Part shown: positions 17,333 through 26,075 of the stretch, piece by piece
How the letters are laid out: each line of letters starts with the position of its first letter
How positions within the stretch are numbered: position 1 is the first letter of the stretch
Origin: Radiobacillus deserti
GTDB lineage: Bacteria > Bacillota > Bacilli > Bacillales > Amphibacillaceae
DNA length: 64,000 nt
Assembly (NCBI RefSeq): GCF_007301515.1
Contig: NZ_CP041666.1
Span: forward strand, 868,001-932,000
Direction of reading: 5' to 3'
Notes under the pieces: generated by a model
The model's database searches: none
Told to the model about the DNA's origin: nothing
Seen by the model: the letters and a program-made list of their open reading frames with translations, nothing else
Made by a program: the position numbers and the translations under genes

Positions 17333-17357
17333 AGTCAGAGTTGAGGAGGAAAATAGT

Positions 17358-18959
17358 ATGGCAACAGATAGAGAGCTAGGCAATAAGTTTCCATCATTAA
17401 AAAAACAGTTTACTATCCGGATAATTGTGCTTCTGCTTGTAATTGCAGTTGCTTTCGCTTCCTTTCAAGTATTTTTGATACACAAGCACACTCACGACAG
17501 TATATCTCGAGAGATTCAAATCATCTCAAAGTCCATTGAATATGTTATCCAAAAAAACGATCTTGCAACGAAAGAGTTGGAGAAACAACTAGATTACCGA
17601 TTAGTCCGCGACTCCTACATAGTTGCTGAGAGATTAACTGAGGGTACTCTACAGAGTGTTACGAATGGAGAATTAGTTAAATGGAGTAGAGAACTTGGTA
17701 TAGCTGGAATAAACCTATGGGAGATACAGCAAAATGACATCGTCAATATAAGCTCAACTAATCCTGAAAATGTAGGGTTACAGTTACGGCAACAAAACCC
17801 TTTTGGAGATGTAATGATGAGGTCTTTCTTGAATGGGGCTATGACAGGAGAGACAACATCGTTGATCAGTTATAAAACAGACGATGTTGTGGTTCTTAAA
17901 TTTAACGAATCAATTACTCATTCGGACACTCCTGAACATTATAAGAATGCTTATTATAATGTACCAGGTACTAAATTTTTAATTAATCCTTTCCTAGAAG
18001 TAGACAACTTCGAAACAATTAATTATAAGGTAGGACACGCTGAATGGTTTAGTGAAATAAAGCAATCAAGTGATTACGTTCATGAGATTGCTATTATAGA
18101 CCCAAGTATCCTAAAGAAGGGTGCTTCTAGCCTTCAAGAGGTAGTATGCGGTGAATATACGTTTCAAGATAATAAAGACATACAGATCATTCAATCGATG
18201 ATAAAGGATGGCAAAAGAAAAAGTTATTCGGAGACATACAATGGCAAAGAAATCTATAAATCTTTTTTACCAATGGAAGATGGAAATGTAATATATATTG
18301 CACTTCGATATAGTGAGCTAAAAAATTCGGAACATTTTTCTACAGTAGTTCTTGTTCTTTCAGGCATCATTTCCTTATCTGTACTGGTTTTATATTCCAC
18401 TGGCTTCTTTAGTAGTATTTATTCGAATATTCAAAAAGTAAGAAAGCAAATTTTAAAGCTTGAGAATGGAGACTTCACTGCACGAAATGTTGTTACTAGT
18501 AAGAATGAGATAGGAGAGCTTTCCAATAGTGTAAATAAAATGGCGAGCTCGTTAAATGATGTCTTGGTTAATACGTATAAACATGCAGTTAAGACCGAGT
18601 GTCATGCGTATCTGTTAGAGACAGAAACGAATAAGACGGTCGATAAGGTTTATAACATGTCCATCGACTATACATCAACTGCACGCGAAACGATAGCTGA
18701 GGTTACTTATTTATTTGACCATTTAGAAGAATTTTTAAATCAAGTTCAAACAAAGGAGTCCGCATTGTTGATTGGACAAATTCAAGCTATTAAACAATTG
18801 ATAGGAAAGCAATCCGATGTGACAACTAATATGACGATTACATTATCGGATTTAATTCAATCACTAACTAGTCAGTCTTCCTCATTATCTGAAATTTCAA
18901 GAAAATTAATGGATAATATAGACCAGTTTCGGTTAAATCATGACAATATAGATGAATAG
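17358..18959 (+). CDS. CACHE-like/HAMP membrane receptor lacking an output domain
   Basis: A 533-residue receptor with a transmembrane helix at about residues 21-42, an extracytoplasmic sensor of about 280 residues, a second helix (about 325-350) and a HAMP domain (about 352-405, ENGDFTARNVVTSKNEIGELSNSVNKMA). The remaining 125 residues are helical and coiled-coil-like, with no methyl-accepting hairpin, kinase, GGDEF or PP2C domain. Signal output must therefore go through another protein, most likely one of the co-transcribed partner-switch components. An AGGAGG precedes the ATG by 9 bases. It lies 25 bases after the kinase-like gene and 10 bases before the STAS gene. Confidence 0.75.
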   Translation: MATDRELGNKFPSLKKQFTIRIIVLLLVIAVAFASFQVFLIHKHTHDSISREIQIISKSIEYVIQKNDLATKELEKQLDYRLVRDSYIVAERLTEGTLQSVTNGELVKWSRELGIAGINLWEIQQNDIVNISSTNPENVGLQLRQQNPFGDVMMRSFLNGAMTGETTSLISYKTDDVVVLKFNESITHSDTPEHYKNAYYNVPGTKFLINPFLEVDNFETINYKVGHAEWFSEIKQSSDYVHEIAIIDPSILKKGASSLQEVVCGEYTFQDNKDIQIIQSMIKDGKRKSYSETYNGKEIYKSFLPMEDGNVIYIALRYSELKNSEHFSTVVLVLSGIISLSVLVLYSTGFFSSIYSNIQKVRKQILKLENGDFTARNVVTSKNEIGELSNSVNKMASSLNDVLVNTYKHAVKTECHAYLLETETNKTVDKVYNMSIDYTSTARETIAEVTYLFDHLEEFLNQVQTKESALLIGQIQAIKQLIGKQSDVTTNMTITLSDLIQSLTSQSSSLSEISRKLMDNIDQFRLNHDNIDE

Positions 18960-18969
18960 GGTGAAGTAG

Positions 18970-19296
18970 ATGGAGGAATTCGTTAAAGTAACGAAAAAGA
19001 GAGATGGAAATGTGTGTACCATCTATATTGATGGTTTCTTGGATTATTCAACGATAGATCCATTCACAGAAGAAATTATATCCATTGAAGAAAGTGTACA
19101 ACAAGTAATTATTGATTGTTCAGAGTTGGAGTTTATTGATTCTACTGGTATAGGTGCCATTATAAATTTATTACATGTTAGTAGAGAGAAAAAATTCCAA
19201 ATTCAATTAGATGGTATGAATGAAGCCGTTAAAGACTTATTCCAAACTATCGGGTTATTTGAAATTATGAAATCCTTTAATGAGGGAGGTAATTAA
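18970..19296 (+). CDS. STAS-domain anti-anti-sigma-type protein 1
   Basis: A 108-residue single STAS domain with the phospho-acceptor loop FIDSTGIGAI (Ser about 58), the site phosphorylated by RsbW/RsbT-type kinases in RsbV, RsbS and SpoIIAA. It starts 10 bases after the receptor gene and ends one base before the PP2C gene start. With an adjacent kinase and phosphatase, it most likely cycles between phosphorylated and free forms and passes the signal by binding a partner. The ribosome site is GGGTGAAG, fairly weak. Confidence 0.85.
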   Translation: MEEFVKVTKKRDGNVCTIYIDGFLDYSTIDPFTEEIISIEESVQQVIIDCSELEFIDSTGIGAIINLLHVSREKKFQIQLDGMNEAVKDLFQTIGLFEIMKSFNEGGN

Positions 19297-19297
19297 T

Positions 19298-20131
19298 ATG
19301 TTTCGAAGAGAGCTTTCCTATAATACTCCTTATTCGAACGAGTTGAGCAAAACACTGGAGCGGGAAATTAAATTAGCACGTAACATTCAAATGAAGCTTT
19401 TAAATGGGGAAAAACCGACCATTGATAAAGGGGAAGTATCGGGTCTTTCTATACCTGCGCGGCTTATTGGCGGTGATTATTTTGACTTTTATGTTCTGCC
19501 CAATAGAAAAGTACGAATTGTAATAGGGGATGTAATGGGAAAAGGAATACCTGCTGCGATGTTAATGATTCTTACTCGAGGTGCCTTTCGTAGTGCATCG
19601 GAAAGCACAAAAGGACCAGGTGATACTCTTTCTGCAATGAATAAAGCTTTGTATTCAGATCTTCGAACACTTGGATCTTTTGTCACAGTGTTGTGTGCAG
19701 ATTGGGATCCTATTACTAAGGTACTATCGTATGCAAGTGCAGGTCATAGCTTTCCGATTGTTTGTGATTCCCCAGAAAAGATCGAAGAGCTTCCGAAAAC
19801 AAAGGGAGTTATGCTTGGAGGATTACCGGACACCTCCTATGTAGAGAATGAGCTAGTCTTGTCAGATGAGACGCTTGTTTTCTTTTATACAGATGGTATT
19901 ACAGAGGCGAGAAATCAAGAGGGGCAAATGTATAAGAAAGATAGGTTAAAAAATACACTTCTTAAAACTGCATCACAGGATGTAAATGAAATTGAAGAGG
20001 CTATTGTCCATTCGATAGAAATATTCACGAATAACGCTCCCCAAAAAGATGATATTACGATGGTTTTACTAAAAGTAAATAAGGATGAAACGAAAATAAC
20101 AAGCTATAATTTCCCAGTAATAAATCAATAG
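19298..20131 (+). CDS. PP2C-type serine phosphatase (RsbU/SpoIIE family)
   Basis: A 277-residue phosphatase with a short N-terminal helix (LEREIKLARNIQMKLL, the linker seen before RsbU catalytic domains) and a full SpoIIE/PP2C domain. Metal ligands are visible in IGGDYFDF, VIGDVMGKGIPAAM, YTDGITEARN and QKDDITMVLL, and the AGHSFPIV strand is present. It should dephosphorylate the STAS partner(s) in this operon. The ATG at 19298 follows GAGGGAGG by 7-8 bases. No sensory domain is fused, so control probably comes from the receptor or kinase-like protein encoded upstream. Confidence 0.88.
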   Translation: MFRRELSYNTPYSNELSKTLEREIKLARNIQMKLLNGEKPTIDKGEVSGLSIPARLIGGDYFDFYVLPNRKVRIVIGDVMGKGIPAAMLMILTRGAFRSASESTKGPGDTLSAMNKALYSDLRTLGSFVTVLCADWDPITKVLSYASAGHSFPIVCDSPEKIEELPKTKGVMLGGLPDTSYVENELVLSDETLVFFYTDGITEARNQEGQMYKKDRLKNTLLKTASQDVNEIEEAIVHSIEIFTNNAPQKDDITMVLLKVNKDETKITSYNFPVINQ

Positions 20132-20143
20132 GAGGGGATGGGT

Positions 20144-22198
20144 ATGCAGAGTATTATTTCTAAAGGGAAAAATATTGAGGAAGCCATTCACTTAGGGTTA
20201 AAAATCTTGAACTCGTCCAAAAGCGAAGTGGAAATAGAAATATTGCGAATGGAGAACACCGGATTTATTGGTTTAGGAAAAAAACCAGCGGTAGTAAAGT
20301 TGTCATTGAATAACAAACAACATGTAACGGAAATAACTGATGGTTATACGTCTATGGAACAAATTGTGGAGGACTTAACGGTAGAGGAAGCAGCTACGCC
20401 AGTCGAAGGGAAATATTCACACCATACGAATTCAGAATCAAAAAAAGGGAAGGCATGGGTGCAGGACAATGTACTTTTTGTAATGGACTCACCATCTCAC
20501 TATTCAACAGTTACAATTGGTGAAGGTATCCAGCTCAGAAAAAATAATATAGTTGTAACAGATAAAAGTACAGTAGTATCTGAAAAAGATGACATAATAT
20601 TGGAATATGATAAAGAAAAAGTACAAGAAACCCAATGGGAGATTTCTATCAATAAAGAAAAATTAGCGGTTTTCCTTAACGTTAATCCGGGATACATTGC
20701 TCACTATCATATCGCAAATGTAGAACCGAATGAGCATATTGCATTAGTTTTAGAAGAGAGAAGAGAGATTAAAAATACGTTAACTTATCAGGATGTAATC
20801 ACAAAATTACAAGAATTACAAGTTGCATATGGAGTTCATCCCACGGAGATTCTTAAGGCACTTAAGAGTACTGATCAAAGAAGCTATCAAATCGCGACGG
20901 GGAAGAATAGTATTCCTGGTGTAGATGGACGGGTGGAAATAGTAGTTGATACTAACATGACAAATAGTCTGAAGGAAGATCAACATGGGAAGGTAGATTT
21001 TAGGGAAAGAAAAATAATACCTGCCGTACAAAAAGGTGAAATAGTTGCGATCATACATCCTCCGATTCCTGGAGAAGCAGGGATTCTAGTCACTAACGAA
21101 CCATTACGGGTGTCCAAGGTACACCCGATTGTTGTCAAGGTAGGAGACGGTATTGTGATGGAAGCGGATAAACTTATTGCAACAGAATCTGGTCGTCCTC
21201 ATATTGAACAAAGGGGTCAACTTGTAAAAGCAAATATATACCCAAAACTTGTACACGAAGGGAACATTAATTTAGAATCTGGAAATATTAGATTTAGTGG
21301 AGACGTTGAAGTTTTGGGTGAGGTTCAAGAGAATATGTTGGTAGAAGCGGATGGCGATATTTTAGTACATCGATCAGTAAGTGAAGCTAAGCTAGACTCC
21401 TTGAACTCTATTACGATTAAGGGTAATGTTATTGGTTCAGAGATTTCTGCTGGTAAAAACAATATGCTTGTTGCTGAATTAGGTCATTTATTGGGTACGA
21501 TGTATGAGCAGATTAAAAGGATGATTGCTGTAATAAATCAACTAACCAATTCACCTGGCTTCAAGTCAAATGATTTTTTGATTACTGGATTACAACCTTT
21601 AATAAAAATTCTCGTAGAAAAGAAGTTTAAAGGTTTTATCGATTTGGCTAAGAAGTATCAACTTGTTATGGAAAGAGGAAAAAATTATTTTGAAAAAGAT
21701 GATGGTTGGGTTCAAATATCTGATTCTATTAATCGTATCTTTATGTCCCTTTCAACAACCCCCATCACATTAGATCATTTATTGGATTTATCAGAATCTA
21801 TAAAGGGGTTATATATTATTAGTGAGACTCCGGTGGAACCGAATTCTTATATAACCGTATCAGATGCAATCCATAGTAGATTATATTGTAGTGGCAATGT
21901 GAATATTACGGGTAAAGGTTGTATTAATACCAAAGTGCATGCTGGAGGAAAATTGATTATTTCAGGTGTTGTCCGGGGTGGACAAGTTTACGGCCGACTG
22001 GGTGTAGAGGTCTATGAAGTTGGGTCTAACAGTGGTACTAAAACAACCGTAGCTGTTCCGCATGATCAAACTATTAAGATGACAAGAGTGATGGAAGGGG
22101 CGGTATTGAAAATAGGTAATGTGAGTTATACATTACAGGAGGATAGAAAAGATGTGGAGGCCTATTTAGACGAGAACAATCAAATCGTGTTTAAATAA
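20144..22198 (+). CDS. Jag_N-FapA (DUF342) polymerising/regulatory protein
   Basis: A 684-residue protein. Residues 1-55 (SKGKNIEEAIHLGLKIL, FIGLGKKPAVVKL) form the Jag_N domain; the rest is a FapA/DUF342 protein. A conserved N-terminal region contains IPGVDGRVEI, REIIPAVQKGEIVA-type (RERKIIPAVQKGE) and IHPPIPGEAG. A right-handed beta-helix of repeated strands follows (about 360-440 and 590-650, e.g. EGNINLESGNIRFSGDVEVL), interrupted by a helical segment (about 450-560). FapA proteins are widespread beta-helical proteins of poorly known function, some linked to polar localisation and flagella or c-di-GMP systems. ATG 20144 is preferred to 20138 by spacing from TAGGAGG. Its place between phosphatase and STAS genes is notable. 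Confidence 0.82.
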   Translation: MQSIISKGKNIEEAIHLGLKILNSSKSEVEIEILRMENTGFIGLGKKPAVVKLSLNNKQHVTEITDGYTSMEQIVEDLTVEEAATPVEGKYSHHTNSESKKGKAWVQDNVLFVMDSPSHYSTVTIGEGIQLRKNNIVVTDKSTVVSEKDDIILEYDKEKVQETQWEISINKEKLAVFLNVNPGYIAHYHIANVEPNEHIALVLEERREIKNTLTYQDVITKLQELQVAYGVHPTEILKALKSTDQRSYQIATGKNSIPGVDGRVEIVVDTNMTNSLKEDQHGKVDFRERKIIPAVQKGEIVAIIHPPIPGEAGILVTNEPLRVSKVHPIVVKVGDGIVMEADKLIATESGRPHIEQRGQLVKANIYPKLVHEGNINLESGNIRFSGDVEVLGEVQENMLVEADGDILVHRSVSEAKLDSLNSITIKGNVIGSEISAGKNNMLVAELGHLLGTMYEQIKRMIAVINQLTNSPGFKSNDFLITGLQPLIKILVEKKFKGFIDLAKKYQLVMERGKNYFEKDDGWVQISDSINRIFMSLSTTPITLDHLLDLSESIKGLYIISETPVEPNSYITVSDAIHSRLYCSGNVNITGKGCINTKVHAGGKLIISGVVRGGQVYGRLGVEVYEVGSNSGTKTTVAVPHDQTIKMTRVMEGAVLKIGNVSYTLQEDRKDVEAYLDENNQIVFK

Positions 22199-22212
22199 AT
22201 GGAGGGTCAGCT

Positions 22213-22545
22213 ATGTTGAAGTTTTCATTAGTAGAAGAAGAGATTTACTTAAATGTATTATTAGATGGTGATTTAGATATTGAAGGCACTGAAATTATTG
22301 ATGATGATTTAACACCAAAATTATTAAAGTTAAAATCAGTAAATCTTGACTTTACAAGTGTTCCTTTTGTAGATTCAACAGGAATGGGATTATTGATTAG
22401 CTTAGTTCAAAAATTAAAAGAACAAAACATTGGTATAACGATTTCTAATGTAAGTGAAGAGGTTCATGAAATATTTGAACTTCTTCAGCTATCCGAAATA
22501 CTTGGGGGGGAAGTATTGGGTAAACCAACTCCTTCAAAGGGATAG
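22213..22545 (+). CDS. STAS-domain anti-anti-sigma-type protein 2
   Basis: A 110-residue single STAS domain with the acceptor loop FVDSTGMGLL (Ser about 56). It is the second STAS gene in this operon, only weakly similar to the first, which suggests the switch has two alternative partners or a two-step relay. It begins 14 bases after the FapA gene with GGAGGG as ribosome site. The target protein is not evident: no sigma-B-like gene lies in the cluster. Confidence 0.85.
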   Translation: MLKFSLVEEEIYLNVLLDGDLDIEGTEIIDDDLTPKLLKLKSVNLDFTSVPFVDSTGMGLLISLVQKLKEQNIGITISNVSEEVHEIFELLQLSEILGGEVLGKPTPSKG

Positions 22546-22676
22546 TCCGTTTACTTGAATCGTTCGTTTCTAATTGTAAAAATAATAATGCAAGGTTAAT
22601 TATGAATTAATAAACCCTTTTTACAAGGCTTATTAACAATTATGAAAATCATCGTGTAAAAGGGGGAAGAGAAATA

Positions 22677-24404
22677 GTGTTCGAGAAGTTAAGGAATTTT
22701 CGAAACTTAGATTTAATTTTTAATAGCATCTCTGATATGGTTTTTTTAATCTCTGTGGGGAATGATGGAGTATTTCGTTATGTTACGGCAAATGAAGTGG
22801 CCATTAAATTATTGAATTTTCCGAAGGATTATAGTGGGAAATCATTAGAAAATTTAATGCCGGCATCATCCGTTAACATTATAAAGGAAAAGTATAAGAA
22901 AGCGATTGAATCAGAGGAAACGGTGACTTATGAAGACAGGATTGCTTTTCCAGCCCATCCGGAAACATCCGTATCGAATTATGTCTGGGTTGAATCAAGA
23001 GTAACACCGATAATAAATGAAAACGGTACTTGCGAATATCTTATTTCCATAACAAGAGATATTACAGAAGTAAAAAATCGACAAAAGGAACTAAGTAGGA
23101 CAAAAGAAGAACTTGAATTAATCTTTCATCATGTCGCAGACGCCATATTTACATTTGATGAAAATGGAGATTATGTTTCTGTAAACCCTAGTTATACAAA
23201 TATGTTTGGCTGGACGAATCGTGAAATAAAAGAGAATCCAAAAATAAGTATTTTAACATCTGAAGAAAAAGATAGGTTTTCTGAAATCTTAAATTATTTA
23301 AGGTCAGGAAGGGTTATCGAAGCACATAAGTCGCGACGAATTACAAAAGACTCAAAAATTATAAATGTATTATCCTCTTATTCTCCAATCATGGATGAAG
23401 GGAAATTTAAAGGGGGGGTAGCCGTTTATAAGGATGTTGAAAAGATAAAATCTTTAAAAAATAAGTTAAAAGAAACAGAAAACCGTTATCGAGTTATCGT
23501 TGAACATACAAATGATTTGATTAGTGTTACGGATAAGGAAGGTATAATTTTATATGCTTCCCCATCTCACGAGCAGGCTACGAATATGTCTCCTGACTTT
23601 TTTGTCAGCAAGTCATTTCTTTCCTTTATTCATAGAGAAGATATGCTTAAAGTAGAGAACTTTTTTCAAAATATACTTGAAACAGAAAGATCCAGTGAGA
23701 TTGAATATCGTCGATTGAATAAGAACGGAGTAGCATTGTGGGTTCATACAAAAGGAGCTCCGGTATTGAATGATGATGGGGAAATAGAACAAATCGTGTT
23801 TGTTTCCAGAGACATATCCAATAGAGTAGAGAGAGAAAAGGAATTAGAGATGCTCGCATTATTTGATGAATTAACTGGCTTACCAAACCGTCACTTATTT
23901 AATAAACAGTTAGAGATAGCACTTAAAAAAGCCAATTACAAGGAAACTGTAACAGCGGTACTAATGATGGACTGTGACAACTTCAAATCTATTAATGATT
24001 CCTATGGTCATGATGTTGGAGATGAAGTAATTATTCAGTTTGCTAAGCGAATTCAAGAAAGTGTTCGTAATGTAGATACTGTATCTCGTTTTGGAGGAGA
24101 TGAGTTTCAAGTAGTGCTTCCTCGTGCTGATGATAAGGAATCCGTTAGAGATATTTGCCAAAAAATAGTGGGCGCAGTGGAGCAGCCGATTTCTATAAAC
24201 TCAGACACTGTTCATATAACTGCAAGTATAGGTATTGCATATTATGAAAATGGAAAAGATGCAAAAACACTTTTAAAAGAAGCGGATGAGGCATTGTACA
24301 CATCGAAAAAATCAGGAAAAAATATGTTCACAGAATACCAACCGCCTAAAACGAATATTTGGAAAAGAATATTATCTAATGTTTCAAAAAATGAAAGTAA
24401 TTAG
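22677..24404 (+). CDS. soluble PAS-PAS-PAS-GGDEF diguanylate cyclase
   Basis: A 575-residue protein without transmembrane helices. Three PAS domains (about 10-125, 135-255, 265-390, each ending in a PAC-like DITEVK/KDVEKI/RDISNR segment) precede a GGDEF domain (about 395-560). The active site FGGDEF is intact, and RNVD nine residues upstream fits the RxxD inhibitory site, so it should be an active, product-inhibited c-di-GMP synthase. The start is GTG 22677 after AGGGGGAAGAG. It lies 131 bases after the second STAS gene and may be in the same transcript or have its own promoter. It pairs functionally with the EAL enzyme encoded at 14911. Confidence 0.88.
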   Translation: MFEKLRNFRNLDLIFNSISDMVFLISVGNDGVFRYVTANEVAIKLLNFPKDYSGKSLENLMPASSVNIIKEKYKKAIESEETVTYEDRIAFPAHPETSVSNYVWVESRVTPIINENGTCEYLISITRDITEVKNRQKELSRTKEELELIFHHVADAIFTFDENGDYVSVNPSYTNMFGWTNREIKENPKISILTSEEKDRFSEILNYLRSGRVIEAHKSRRITKDSKIINVLSSYSPIMDEGKFKGGVAVYKDVEKIKSLKNKLKETENRYRVIVEHTNDLISVTDKEGIILYASPSHEQATNMSPDFFVSKSFLSFIHREDMLKVENFFQNILETERSSEIEYRRLNKNGVALWVHTKGAPVLNDDGEIEQIVFVSRDISNRVEREKELEMLALFDELTGLPNRHLFNKQLEIALKKANYKETVTAVLMMDCDNFKSINDSYGHDVGDEVIIQFAKRIQESVRNVDTVSRFGGDEFQVVLPRADDKESVRDICQKIVGAVEQPISINSDTVHITASIGIAYYENGKDAKTLLKEADEALYTSKKSGKNMFTEYQPPKTNIWKRILSNVSKNESN

Positions 24405-24620
24405 GATTGAATTGGATAGTGCAATGTATTCATACGACATCCAATAATTATAGAGGGGTTATTATCCTGCTTGTTACTAGTTTATCAACCCTTTTTCTAT
24501 GAAAAAGAGAAGGATAATATTTCTTTACCCTTAAAAAGTGCGAATTCATCAGGTCAAACGCAAAGTCAATTTTAATATATGATAATAGAATATAGTAAAG
24601 ATAGAGAAAAAGGTTAAAAG
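24405..24620. other. intergenic region after the GGDEF gene
   Basis: About 215 AT-rich bases between convergent genes. I see no gene or clear signal in it apart from the hairpins that follow at 24622-24700. Confidence 0.4.
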
Positions 24621-24621
24621 A

Positions 24622-24652
24622 AATAATATGAACCTTCCCCTTTCATATTATT
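24622..24652. terminator. inverted repeat, possible terminator
   Basis: AATAATATGAA and TTCATATTATT form an 11-bp AT-rich stem around a CCTTCCCC loop. It lies 10 bases before a stronger terminator. Confidence 0.4.
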
Positions 24653-24658
24653 ATAAAA

Positions 24659-24700
24659 GCATCCCGATATAAATTTTTATATATCGGGATGTGTTTTTTT
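24659..24700. terminator. bidirectional intrinsic terminator
   Basis: CATCCCGATATA and TATATCGGGATG form a 12-bp stem followed by GTTTTTTT on the plus strand. On the minus strand the stem is followed by a T-rich CTTTTATAAT. It lies between the convergent GGDEF and C45 hydrolase genes and can serve both. Confidence 0.8.
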
Positions 24701-24706
24701 GAGTTC

Positions 24707-25750
24707 TTAAAGTAATTCCATATTAATAAACGGCGTATGATAATCAAGTTCCCCTTTTATTCTCTTTACGTTCATTTTCTCTCCTTGTAGAAAACGATTA
24801 AAATCAAAAATTACCGGCATGCGATCTGCCCCAATTGCAAACCATGTCTTTCTTTCCTCTGGGGCATAAGCTGCCGTGTGAAGCGTACCAGACCAGGCTC
24901 CGTATTTTTTTGAAAATACTTCGTTGTCTGTACGATTCAGCATTTGAAATGCTTGATTGATATTGCCTTTTCGATGGGCTTGTAAAAGGTTTTGCCTCCT
25001 TATTGAATCATCCATACGATAGCGATTTTCCTCGGTTAACATTTCAAAATGATTGGTACTGATGTTGGAGTCTCGAGCTACCACTGATCTTGGTGATGCC
25101 TCGACCACGACACTTTTTCCACTTGCATCTAGTAACGCATAGCTAAAGGAGGTACGATGTGGAATTTCCTTCAGTACTTCAATTGCTTCATCCACATTGG
25201 CACAAGCTTCCAGTATAATTCGACCAATCATATTACATACAAAACCGTCATCTGACTTGATGCGATTAATGAAGTTATACCCCATGGTTAGCCCTTTTTC
25301 ATTCATCCCATCCATGCGTCCTGTAATTTGCATGGACGGTCCAATGGTTGCATATCCACCATCTGAAGGTTGATATAACACATAGCGTCCTTCATAGGAA
25401 TCTGGTCGACTGTCGTAATTACGAATAAAGAAGGTTGGACCAGTTAAGATGGAACAACCACTTCGTCCATATTCAACATAATAGCCACCGAATTCTTTGA
25501 GGGCATCCTCTAACTTCCAGCCAAGCGCATCTGCTAAGCCTTGTAGTTCATCCATAATCCCAGGGAGGAATTTTGTTAGCAGCTTAATGGCCCTTTCTTC
25601 ATTTACTACAAAATGCCGTTTTTTTCGTGAGGCCCATTGTTTGTTGCGGTTAGGGAGAATGGGTGAATCTTTCAGAAGTTCCCCTTGTTTATATCCAAAG
25701 TCATAATGACTTCCTCGAAACGATATGACATCACTATATACCTGTATCAA
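24707..25750 (-). CDS. C45-family acyltransferase/amidohydrolase
   Basis: A 347-residue protein of the Ntn-type C45 family (acyl-CoA:6-aminopenicillanate acyltransferase-like). The predicted nucleophile Cys99 sits in GRSGCSILTG, the usual place of autoproteolysis after a Gly/Ser, followed by the conserved IRNYDS segment, GRMDGMNEKGLTMG and the TNHF motif. Family members hydrolyse or transfer acyl groups on amides, including some peptides and penicillins; the physiological substrate here is unknown. The start is TTG at 25750, with AAAGGGG 8-9 bases upstream. Transcribed alone on the minus strand, divergent from the dehydrogenase gene. Confidence 0.75.
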   Translation of the reverse strand: MIQVYSDVISFRGSHYDFGYKQGELLKDSPILPNRNKQWASRKKRHFVVNEERAIKLLTKFLPGIMDELQGLADALGWKLEDALKEFGGYYVEYGRSGCSILTGPTFFIRNYDSRPDSYEGRYVLYQPSDGGYATIGPSMQITGRMDGMNEKGLTMGYNFINRIKSDDGFVCNMIGRIILEACANVDEAIEVLKEIPHRTSFSYALLDASGKSVVVEASPRSVVARDSNISTNHFEMLTEENRYRMDDSIRRQNLLQAHRKGNINQAFQMLNRTDNEVFSKKYGAWSGTLHTAAYAPEERKTWFAIGADRMPVIFDFNRFLQGEKMNVKRIKGELDYHTPFINMELL

Positions 25751-25837
25751 ATAATAATCCCCTTTATGATGAGATCTTTAATAGATTGCCTCTTGTATGG
25801 AAGGATTATAAGGGAAAGAGCAAGGATTTGGCTAGTA

Positions 25838-25919
25838 AGATGTTTGGTGCCAGATGTTTGGTGCCTGTCACCACCCGGTGTTTGTCAATATATGTCGAAT
25901 AAGACGGAGTGACAGGCAC
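25838..25919. repeat. REP-like hairpin element
   Basis: GTGCCTGTCAC (25861-25871) and GTGACAGGCAC (25909-25919) form a perfect 11-bp stem. A 14-base direct repeat (AGATGTTTGGTGCC) precedes and overlaps its left arm. The central TGTCGAATAAGACGG is, from memory, a recurring intergenic element of Bacillaceae. No REP-type transposase lies in the window. Confidence 0.55.
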
Positions 25920-25969
25920 TACCCGAATTGTGTCGAAATATTATCCAATTAACCTTAAAAACGTAAACC

Positions 25970-25998
25970 TTTACATTGTGACAAAAAGCGCATAGATA
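25970..25998 (+). promoter_or_regulatory. promoter candidate of the dehydrogenase gene
   Basis: TTTACA (25970-25975) and TAGATA (25993-25998) are separated by 17 bases, about 78 bases before the start codon. It is a moderate sigma-A match chosen by eye. Confidence 0.4.
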
Positions 25999-26075
25999 TC
26001 ATTTTATCTTTTTGATTGAATGTGCTAGGTTAAGGGTATGGAATAAATAACTACAAAAGAATTGGAGGAGTACAT

